In this document: one piece after another, positions 57,848-64,000 of the stretch
Layout of the letters: each line of letters begins with the position of its first letter
How positions within the stretch are numbered: the first letter of the stretch is position 1
NCBI RefSeq assembly: GCF_001693385.1
Contig: NZ_CP016428.1
Coordinates: 2,480,001-2,544,000 of the forward strand
Length of the DNA stretch: 64,000 nt
Direction: 5' to 3'
From: Bradyrhizobium icense
GTDB taxonomy: Bacteria; Pseudomonadota; Alphaproteobacteria; Rhizobiales; Xanthobacteraceae
Notes under the pieces: generated by a model
Database searches by the model: none
Told to the model about the DNA's origin: nothing
Seen by the model: the letters and a program-made list of their open reading frames with translations, nothing else
Translations under genes and position numbers: made by a program

Positions 57848-60742
57848 GTGACCGGGCTTGAAACAACGAGCAGTTCTAGCGCGAATCCCGTGAGGGCACC
57901 GCAGGAGACCGAAACAGTCTCTTTCGGACCTTTCTTCCTTCACGACAAGACGCGGCTGCTTGAAAGGGATGGGCAGCCGGTCAAGCTGGGCAGTCGGGCG
58001 CTGGATATCCTGCGGCTGTTGGTCAGCCGCGCTGGCGACGTCGTATCGAAGAACGAGCTGTTGGCCCACGCGTGGCCGGGCCTTGCAGTCGAAGAGATCA
58101 GTTTGCGCGTGCATATCGCCGAGCTTCGCAAGGCGCTCGGTGAGGGCAAGGAGGGGGCGCGCTATATCACGAATATACCGAGCCGTGGTTATTGCTTCGT
58201 CGCACCGGTGCACCGCATCGGACACGCGCCCCCGGCGGTTTCGCCTCCTGAGCAGGCGCCGAGCATCCCTGAGGCTCCTATGCCAGTCCTACCTCCCCGC
58301 CTGGAGCGGATGATCGGGAGGGATGACGTTGTGCGGGAGGTGGCGGAGCGGTTGCTGACCGAACGCTTCGTCACGTTCAGGGGCCCTGGTGGAATCGGAA
58401 AGACCACCGTTGCGATCGCGCTGGCCCACGAGCTCTCAGCACAATTCGACGGCCGGGTTCGCTTTCTCGACTTCAGCATGGTGAAGGATGCCGCGCTTGT
58501 CGCCGGCACGATCGCATGGGCTCTTGGGCTCGTCGTGCAGCATTCTGACCCGACGGACAGCATCGTCGGTTACCTGCGCAACCGCCGCCTGCTGCTGGTG
58601 CTCGACAGTTGCGATCATGTCGTCGAGGCCATCGCCGGGGTGGCAGAGCGTATCCACCAGCAGGCGCCCGGTGTCAGCATCCTCGTCACCAGCCGTGAGT
58701 CGCTGCTGGCGGAAGGCGAGCAGATTTTCGAGCTCGGTCCGCTTGAGGGGCCCCCGCAGGGTGCGGGGCTGAACGCAAGCGAGATGCTGGCTTATCCGGC
58801 TGCGCGCCTGTTCACGGAGCGGGCCGCCGCGGCGGGCCATCGCGCGGAAATTGCCGACGAAGACGCCGAAGTTCTCGCCGAAATATGCAGCAAGCTCGAC
58901 GGTATTGCGTTGGCGATCGAACTCGCCGCCGTACGGGTGGGTACGCATGGATTGCGCGAGCTGGTGACACTGCTCGACGGCCGGCTGAAGCTGGAGTGGC
59001 GCGGCCGGCGGACAGCGCCGCCGCGCCATCAAACGCTCGGTGCCACGCTGGACTGGAGCTATGGTCTGATCAGCGAGAGCGAGCGGATAGTCCTGCGTCG
59101 CCTTGCCATCTTTGCCGCCCCCTTCACGTTGCAGGGCGCGACCATGGTCGCGGGCGAGGAGGGCGATCCGGCCGAGCGCATTGTGGAATCGTTGGAGCAG
59201 CTCGTTGCCAAGTCGCTGATTTCAGTGCGCCCTGACGGCGCCGTGACGCGCTATCGGCTTCTTGACACTACCAGGGCTTATGCGACGCAGAAGCTCGCCG
59301 ACAGCGGTGAAGCCACGAGTATCGCGCGCCGCCATGCGCGCTATGTCCAGCACGCGCTGGAGACGACGGCGGCAGACGCGGACGCTGGCGACCAGGCTTT
59401 GCGTTCGCGCGCTCGGACGGTGCTGTTTTCCGACGCGCGTGCGGCGCTGAAATGGGCGTTCGCCAATGATGAGGGCGCTGGACTGCGCGTGCCGCTGGCC
59501 GGCGCCTGCGCGAGGCTGTTCCTTGAGCTCAACCTGCTGGACGAAGGACGTCTATGGTCGAGCCGCGCGCTCACGATGCTCGACAGTTCGACCCGCGGCA
59601 GCGCGTGGGAACTGGAGCTGCAGGCAACGCTCGGACACGCCTTCATGTTCACCGAGCGCAACAGCGATCAGGCTGAAACGGCGCTGCGGCGTGGTCTTGA
59701 GATCGCTGAAGCCCTCGGCGATGGCGCCAGCAAATTCAAGCTGCTGGCGCGGCTGAATATGTTCTATCGCAGGACAGGCGATTACAGGCTTTTGTTGCCG
59801 CTTGCCCTCGAAGCCGAACGGACAGCACAGGCCATCGGAGATCCGGCAGGAATTGCCGGCGGCAAAGGCTTAGTCGGCGTTTCCTTTCACCTCATAGGCG
59901 ACCAGCGCGCGGCGCAGTTGCATCTTGAGGAGGGTGTTGCGGGCAGTGAAGCTCTGCGCAGCATGCAGCCGGGCCATTTTGCTTATTCGAGGACGCCGCA
60001 GATCCCACTCGCTCGCGTGCTTTGGTTGCGAGGCTTCCCCGATCGGGCTGTCGAGTGCGCCCGGCCCTTGACGGGGGCAGCCGCGCCGCGGGACGCCGTA
60101 ATGTACTGCATTTCGCTTTGTTGGTCAGCCTCGCTTTACGGATGGGTCGGCGACTGGTCTTCGGTTGAACAAATGAGCGCTCGCCTTTCGGCTCATGCCG
60201 CTAGCCACGCGCTGGCACCTTATCAGGCAGTGGCGGCCGGCTTTCGCGCGCAGACGATGATCGCGCGCGGTGAAGTCAAGGAAGGGATCGAACTGCTGCG
60301 CGCGGTGCTGCCACGGCTGCATGCGGACCGCTACGAACTGTATGCCTCCGCTTTCAATGCCGAGCTTTCGCAGGGCTTGGCCGAATTGGGCCAACCGGCG
60401 GAGGGGCTTCGCGTCCTGCACGAGGCAATCGCTCGCATCGAGCCGGCCGGCGAAGCTTTCGACGCCCCGGAGCTTCTGCGCCTGCGCGGTGAACTCGAGG
60501 CGCGCGGCGGTGACGCGAAGGCAGCGGGAGCAAGCTTCGTGGCCTCTATCGCGCTGGCCGAGGAGCAGGGCGCGCTGTCGTGGCGGCTGCGAACGGAGAC
60601 ATCGCTGGCCCGCCTTCGACGCAAGCAACGCAGGGCGAAGCCGCTGGACGGACTGGCCGAGACCTACGCCCGCTTCACGGAAGGGTTCGAAACAGCCGAT
60701 CTGAAGGCCGCACGCGAACTGCTGGACGAGGCCACAAAGTAG
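57848..60742 (+). CDS. winged-helix transcriptional regulator with NTPase and TPR-like C-terminus
   Basis: A 964-residue cytoplasmic regulator. An OmpR-type DNA-binding domain at about 24-120 (VSFGPFFLHDKTRLLERDGQ, GSRALDILRLLVSRAGDVVS, EISLRVHIAELRKALGEGKE, RYITNIPSRGYCFV) is followed by a STAND-type NTPase: P-loop GPGGIGKTTVAIALA near 180 and Walker B LLLVLDSCDHVVEA near 250, with ILVTSRESLLAEGE (sensor). The last 450 residues are helical TPR-like repeats. Without a receiver domain it must be activated by ligand and ATP binding. It starts at a GTG with AAAGGTGA upstream. It is divergent from the operon at 52211-57415 and flanked by a second set of target-like genes, all with GTTA arrays. 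Confidence 0.9.
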   Translation: MTGLETTSSSSANPVRAPQETETVSFGPFFLHDKTRLLERDGQPVKLGSRALDILRLLVSRAGDVVSKNELLAHAWPGLAVEEISLRVHIAELRKALGEGKEGARYITNIPSRGYCFVAPVHRIGHAPPAVSPPEQAPSIPEAPMPVLPPRLERMIGRDDVVREVAERLLTERFVTFRGPGGIGKTTVAIALAHELSAQFDGRVRFLDFSMVKDAALVAGTIAWALGLVVQHSDPTDSIVGYLRNRRLLLVLDSCDHVVEAIAGVAERIHQQAPGVSILVTSRESLLAEGEQIFELGPLEGPPQGAGLNASEMLAYPAARLFTERAAAAGHRAEIADEDAEVLAEICSKLDGIALAIELAAVRVGTHGLRELVTLLDGRLKLEWRGRRTAPPRHQTLGATLDWSYGLISESERIVLRRLAIFAAPFTLQGATMVAGEEGDPAERIVESLEQLVAKSLISVRPDGAVTRYRLLDTTRAYATQKLADSGEATSIARRHARYVQHALETTAADADAGDQALRSRARTVLFSDARAALKWAFANDEGAGLRVPLAGACARLFLELNLLDEGRLWSSRALTMLDSSTRGSAWELELQATLGHAFMFTERNSDQAETALRRGLEIAEALGDGASKFKLLARLNMFYRRTGDYRLLLPLALEAERTAQAIGDPAGIAGGKGLVGVSFHLIGDQRAAQLHLEEGVAGSEALRSMQPGHFAYSRTPQIPLARVLWLRGFPDRAVECARPLTGAAAPRDAVMYCISLCWSASLYGWVGDWSSVEQMSARLSAHAASHALAPYQAVAAGFRAQTMIARGEVKEGIELLRAVLPRLHADRYELYASAFNAELSQGLAELGQPAEGLRVLHEAIARIEPAGEAFDAPELLRLRGELEARGGDAKAAGASFVASIALAEEQGALSWRLRTETSLARLRRKQRRAKPLDGLAETYARFTEGFETADLKAARELLDEATK

Positions 60743-60750
60743 CTGCTGCC

Positions 60751-61467
60751 TCAGCCGAAGCGGAAGTCGGAGAGGTCGATCGACACCATCAGCGTATCGA
60801 GCATCGGCTTCAGATCACCAGCGCGCAGATAAGCCCTGCGCCGGGTCGGAATCCTGATGCCGTCCACATTCACGTGGTCGGATACGTACTGCGCCGCGGG
60901 GAAGCTGCCGGCGATATCCACGTGGTAGTCGTGCCGGCGGATGAGCATGTCCTCGCCGAAATAGAAGTCTTGCTCAAAGCTGTGGCTGGCGATTGCCGAA
61001 GGAAAACTGGCCCTCAAGCCGCGCCAGGTCTCCGCTCCCTCTCGCCATGGCTCGATTTCCTCGACATTGAACCCATCCGTGGCGAGCAGGAAGGGTGTGG
61101 TGAGGTAAGTCCAGAGCGCATATCCGTTGAAATATGCGCGGTGCAGCGGATCCCAGCTCGTCCGCAGGTCGTGCCGCGCAAACGAGGCACGGGGATTGGA
61201 TCGTTCGGCGACCACGCTGCCGTCGGCTGCAAGAATGGCAATGCGATCGGATGTGAAGTCGGTATGCCGGTCTTTTCCGAATGGCGCAACCGAGGCCCAT
61301 TGCCGATGCAGCTCGACCTGCATAGTCCGCGCGATCGGATCCTGCGGGACGCCCTTGAGGGCCCAAAGGTCGCCGCCGCTGACGATGGTTGCGGTGAGCG
61401 TGTGGTGTGATTTCCAGCGGTCCAGGCCTCCGTGGGCCTCGATCGCGTCGGCGAGCAGCGGAATCAT
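60751..61467 (-). CDS. conserved protein of unknown function
   Basis: A 238-residue protein I do not recognise. It opens MIPLLADAIEAHGGLDRWKS, then a beta-rich body (TLTATIVSGGDLWALKGVPQ, RHTDFTSDRIAILAADGSVV) and ends near LDTLMVSIDLSDFRFG. The alternating strands with short helices recall LolA-like or lipocalin-like folds, but no motif proves it. No signal peptide is seen. The start at 61467 has AAAGGA six bases upstream. It lies between the regulator and the hydrolase and has its own GTTA array 64 bases upstream, so it is likely part of the same regulon. Confidence 0.75.
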   Translation of the reverse strand: MIPLLADAIEAHGGLDRWKSHHTLTATIVSGGDLWALKGVPQDPIARTMQVELHRQWASVAPFGKDRHTDFTSDRIAILAADGSVVAERSNPRASFARHDLRTSWDPLHRAYFNGYALWTYLTTPFLLATDGFNVEEIEPWREGAETWRGLRASFPSAIASHSFEQDFYFGEDMLIRRHDYHVDIAGSFPAAQYVSDHVNVDGIRIPTRRRAYLRAGDLKPMLDTLMVSIDLSDFRFG

Positions 61468-61531
61468 TTCAAGTCCTTTCGTTGTTCGTCCTGGTGCCGA
61501 CAGACAATTGCGCAAAAGCCTCCAGATGGCC

Positions 61532-61556
61532 CGTTAGGTGTTGTTAAACGGCGTTG
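61532..61556 (+). promoter_or_regulatory. GTTA phased array B, before the unknown gene
   Basis: GTTA at 61533 and 61543 followed by GTTG at 61553 (10-bp period). The core cgttaggtgttgttaaacg differs from array A at one base in 19. It lies 64 bases upstream of the gene at 60751-61467 (minus), in the same relative orientation as array A to its gene. Confidence 0.6.
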
Positions 61557-61690
61557 GAGGGCGGAAGAGGCAACAAAATCCTTGTGTCTCAATGTCTTGG
61601 CTGGGTGCGCCCGCGCAAGGTTTCGGGCCGCCAGGGCGAACCATCGGGCTGCATGACCGGCGCGCAATTTCCATTGCGGCGAAGCCGCGC

Positions 61691-61715
61691 TGACAACGTC
61701 TAACAACGCTTAACG
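61691..61715 (-). promoter_or_regulatory. GTTA phased array C, before the hydrolase
   Basis: On the minus strand: cgttaagcgttgttagacg then ttgtca, giving GTTA, GTTA and GTCA at a 10-bp period. It lies 85 bases before the plus-strand hydrolase at 61801. Relative to its gene it has the same orientation as arrays A and B. Confidence 0.58.
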
Positions 61716-61800
61716 GGCCAACGTCCCTGACCGGGTGCATACCGCTTCCACACGAGGCCGACGTCCTTCGAAAGACGACGCCGCAAACGGGAGCACGACC

Positions 61801-62853
61801 ATGCACAAGGACGTCAACCAGACTCGCCGCGAGTTCATCGGTGCCGCTGCTTCGCTCGCGACCGGCATTGCCTTGACCCGTCCCGCAGCCGCGCACCTGA
61901 GCCAGGTCGCCGAAGCCGCAGATGCAACGACACGGACGCCGGCGATCAGTGCGTCTCTGGGGAATCTGAAGCAGATCAACGCCGGCCTTCTGAACGTAGG
62001 ATATACCGACAACGGTCTCGAGAGGGGGCCAGCCATCCTCCTGCTGCACGGCTGGCCTTACGACATCGACAGCTTTGCTGAAGTCGTGCCGCTCCTGACC
62101 ACCCAGGGTTACCGCGTCATTGTGCCGTATCTGCGCGGCTATGGAACGACCCGCTTTCTTTCCGATGCAAGCGCCCGCAACGCCCAGCCTTCGGCGTTGG
62201 CAGCGGACATGATCGCTCTGATGGATGCGCTTAAGATCGAGAAGGCAGTCGTCGGTGGCTTCGACTGGGGCGCGCGGACCGCCAACATCATGGCTGTGCT
62301 CTGGCCGGAGCGCGTCAGCGCGATGGTCTCCGTCAGCGGATATCTGATCGGCAACCAGCAGGCGGGCAAAGTGCCGCTGTCGCCGAAAGCCGAGCTCGAG
62401 TGGTGGTACCAATTCTATTTTGCCACCGAGCGCGGTCGCATCGGCTACGAAAAGCACCGCCTCGAGTTCGCGAAGCTGATCTGGAAGCTTGGATCGCCGA
62501 AGTGGAACTTCGACGATGCCACCTTCGAGCGCAGCGCGACGGCCTTCGACAATCCCGATCATGTTGCGATCGTGATCCACAATTATCGCTGGCGGCTTGG
62601 ATTGGTCGACGGCGAAGCGGCCTACGACGAACTCGAAGCGCAGCTCGCGCTGGCGCCGACCATCGGTGTGCCGACCATCACCATGGAAGGCGACGCCAAC
62701 GGCGCCCCGCATCCGGATCCCGCCGCGTACGCCAAGAAGTTCACCGGCAAGTACGCGCACCGGCACATCACCGGCGGCATCGGCCACAATCTTCCCCAGG
62801 AAGCGCCGGGCGCGTTCGCACAGGCCATTCTCGACGTCGCCGCGCAAGTGTGA
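61801..62853 (+). CDS. Tat-exported alpha/beta hydrolase
   Basis: A 350-residue hydrolase. The N-terminus carries the twin-arginine signal QTRREFIGAAASLATGIALT. The alpha/beta fold has GPAILLLHGWPYDIDSFAEV (oxyanion HGWP), nucleophile Asp in VVGGFDWGARTANIMAVLWP and the catalytic His in HRHITGGIGHNLPQEAPGAF. The Asp nucleophile suggests an epoxide or haloalkane type of chemistry. GGGAG lies upstream of the ATG at 61801; the longer frame at 61735 has no such site. It is the first gene of a plus-strand run (hydrolase, VOC, FMN reductase). Confidence 0.88.
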   Translation: MHKDVNQTRREFIGAAASLATGIALTRPAAAHLSQVAEAADATTRTPAISASLGNLKQINAGLLNVGYTDNGLERGPAILLLHGWPYDIDSFAEVVPLLTTQGYRVIVPYLRGYGTTRFLSDASARNAQPSALAADMIALMDALKIEKAVVGGFDWGARTANIMAVLWPERVSAMVSVSGYLIGNQQAGKVPLSPKAELEWWYQFYFATERGRIGYEKHRLEFAKLIWKLGSPKWNFDDATFERSATAFDNPDHVAIVIHNYRWRLGLVDGEAAYDELEAQLALAPTIGVPTITMEGDANGAPHPDPAAYAKKFTGKYAHRHITGGIGHNLPQEAPGAFAQAILDVAAQV

Positions 62854-62895
62854 TCGCGGCGCCGGTATTCACCAGGCACACAACAGGAGAGAACC

Positions 62896-63561
62896 ATGAC
62901 AGTAGCAGTCAACCCCGCCAAGGTCCGCTCGACGGACATGAAGTTCGAGCTCGCCGTTATCCCGGTCTCGGATGTTGCGCACGCCAAGGAGTTCTATGCG
63001 AACCTTGGTTGGCGTTTTGACGCCGAATTCACCAACGGCAGCGACTTCCACATTATCCAGTTCACGCCGCCGGGCTCCGGCGCCTCGGTGATCTTCGGCA
63101 AGAACGTCACGCCGGCCAAGCCGGGCTCTGCCCAGGGCCTGTACCTGATCGTGTCCGACATCGAAGCCGCCCGGAAGGAACTGCTTGCGCGTGGCGTCAA
63201 GGTCAGCGAGGTGTTCCACGGCGGCGACAACGTCCACACCGGTACCGACGAGCCCTACCTGTTCGGAAGCGTCCGGGTCACTGGCCCGGATCCGCAACGC
63301 CGTACGTACCACTCGTTTGCGTCGTTCAGCGATCCGGACGGCAATGGCTGGGTGCTGCAGGAGGTTACCAACCGTCTTCCCGGCCGCGTCGAGGGTGACA
63401 CGACTTTCGCGTCGGTATCCGACCTCGCGGCGACGCTTCGCCGCGCGGCGGCAGCGCACGGCGAGCATGAGAAGCTGACCGGCGAACACGACGTGAACTG
63501 GCCGGACTGGTACGCGGAGTACATCGTCAACGAGCAGGCGGGCAAGCCGCTGCCGAAGTAG
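62896..63561 (+). CDS. VOC-superfamily (glyoxalase-fold) protein
   Basis: A 221-residue protein with a VOC/glyoxalase-type fold near residues 17-150: MKFELAVIPVSDVAHAKEFY, NLGWRFDAEF, FTPPGSGASVIFGKNV, LYLIVSDIEAARKELLARGV and FSDPDGNGWVLQEV (the metal-ligand Glu of the last strand). A 60-residue helical tail follows. VOC proteins include glyoxalases, dioxygenases and fosfomycin-type resistance proteins; the substrate is not visible. AGGAGAG precedes the ATG. It lies 42 bases after the hydrolase and 72 before the FMN reductase. Confidence 0.85.
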   Translation: MTVAVNPAKVRSTDMKFELAVIPVSDVAHAKEFYANLGWRFDAEFTNGSDFHIIQFTPPGSGASVIFGKNVTPAKPGSAQGLYLIVSDIEAARKELLARGVKVSEVFHGGDNVHTGTDEPYLFGSVRVTGPDPQRRTYHSFASFSDPDGNGWVLQEVTNRLPGRVEGDTTFASVSDLAATLRRAAAAHGEHEKLTGEHDVNWPDWYAEYIVNEQAGKPLPK

Positions 63562-63633
63562 CCATCATCAGGTGCGGTCCGCCATTAGCCGGCGAACCGC
63601 ACCTTCAGAATCCAGTCTGCGGAGTAACTCCCC

Positions 63634-64000
63634 ATGAGCAACCGAATCCTCGTTTTCTACGGCTCCTATCGTTCCGACCGGGTGGGTATCCGGCTTGCCG
63701 AATACGTTGTCGACCAGCTGCGCCGCCGAGGCGACGACGCCGAGTTGATCGACGCCAAAGCGATCAACCTTCCGATTCTCGACCGCATGTACAAGGAATA
63801 CCCGAAGGGCCAGGCGCCGGCGGCGCTCGAGCAGCTCGCAGGGAAGATCAAGTCGGCGGACGGCTTCATCTTCGTCACCGGAGAATACAACTGGGGCGTT
63901 CAGCCCGGATTGAAGAACCTCACCGACCACTTCCTGGAGGAGTGGTTCTGGCGACCCGCGGCGATTGTCAGCTATTCGGCCGGGCGACTGGCCGGAGCGC
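63634..64000 (+). CDS. NADPH-dependent FMN reductase-like flavoprotein (truncated by window)
   Basis: The N-terminal 122 residues of a flavodoxin-like NAD(P)H:FMN reductase, cut off by the window edge. It begins MSNRILVFYGSYRSDRVGIR (the SYR phosphate-binding loop), followed by LAEYVVDQLRRRGDDAELID, LPILDRMYKEYPKG, SADGFIFVTGEYNWGVQPGL (the conserved T.EYN loop that contacts flavin) and KNLTDHF. GGAG lies upstream of the ATG. As the third gene of the plus-strand run it would supply reduced flavin or act on quinone-like compounds. Confidence 0.85.
   Translation, partial: MSNRILVFYGSYRSDRVGIRLAEYVVDQLRRRGDDAELIDAKAINLPILDRMYKEYPKGQAPAALEQLAGKIKSADGFIFVTGEYNWGVQPGLKNLTDHFLEEWFWRPAAIVSYSAGRLAGA

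Noticed and set aside
1-64000. CRISPR arrays, rRNA genes and complete tRNA genes
   Set aside because: I looked for regularly spaced identical repeats, rRNA-like blocks and full cloverleafs and found none; the GTTA arrays are too short and too closely spaced to be CRISPR.

Overview
The window is GC-rich alphaproteobacterial chromosome, most likely Bradyrhizobium or a close relative. The signs are a Porin_2-type outer-membrane porin, a Ku protein, an Flp/IVb pilin, a ccmI-ccmE-ccmF-ccmH cytochrome c maturation operon, MntR, paired DUF1254/DUF1214 proteins, and interspersed palindromic repeats of the kind common in that genus. This is inferred from protein features only; there is no rRNA or complete tRNA to anchor it.

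Layout. (1) About 1-12 kb is accessory DNA. Three insertion sequences (two related IS1182-type elements and a more distant DDE element) surround a TetR-controlled cluster (SAM methyltransferase, NTF2-like protein, ICMT-like methyltransferase, thioredoxin-reductase-like flavoprotein), a truncated SDR gene and a small orphan Tat-like peptide. (2) About 11.6-48.9 kb looks like stable chromosome: a LysR/metallo-beta-lactamase pair, DUF1254/DUF1214, a class A penicillin-binding protein, a YcgN-type protein, a DHA2 efflux pump, a signalling operon (four-GAF histidine kinase, REC protein, REC-cyclase), a ThDP enzyme, porin, pilin, Ku, a PhoP/PhoQ-like pair, MntR with a TonB receptor and tonB-exbD-exbB, the ccm operon, DUF1993, a DegP protease and an OmpR-type response regulator whose kinase is not adjacent. 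(3) About 48.9-51.2 kb is a gene-poor scar with an excisionase-like protein and a fragment resembling the 3' half of a tRNA. (4) About 51.2-64 kb is a catabolic/detoxification-type locus: an apparent seven-gene minus-strand operon (epoxide hydrolase, two cupins, alpha/beta hydrolase, SDR, DUF417, AhpD-like), a 964-residue winged-helix/NTPase regulator, an uncharacterised protein, and a plus-strand run (alpha/beta hydrolase, VOC protein, FMN reductase cut by the window edge).

How the parts work together. The two most distinctive patterns are regulatory. In region 4, three promoter regions carry arrays of the tetramer GTTA repeated with a 10-11 bp period, in the same orientation and at similar distance (64-87 bp) relative to their genes. 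That is the geometry expected for an OmpR-type winged-helix domain, and the only such regulator nearby is the 964-residue protein. In the TonB locus, the receptor promoter and the exbB promoter share a GTAG-N6-CTAC dyad. With mntR divergent from the receptor, this suggests a metal-controlled uptake system. The receptor itself carries a second, Omp25-like beta-barrel at its C-terminus.

Coordinates of start codons were chosen by reading ribosome-binding sites and domain starts. Several differ from the longest open frame, and each case is explained. Family assignments rest on recognised motifs; no database search was run.
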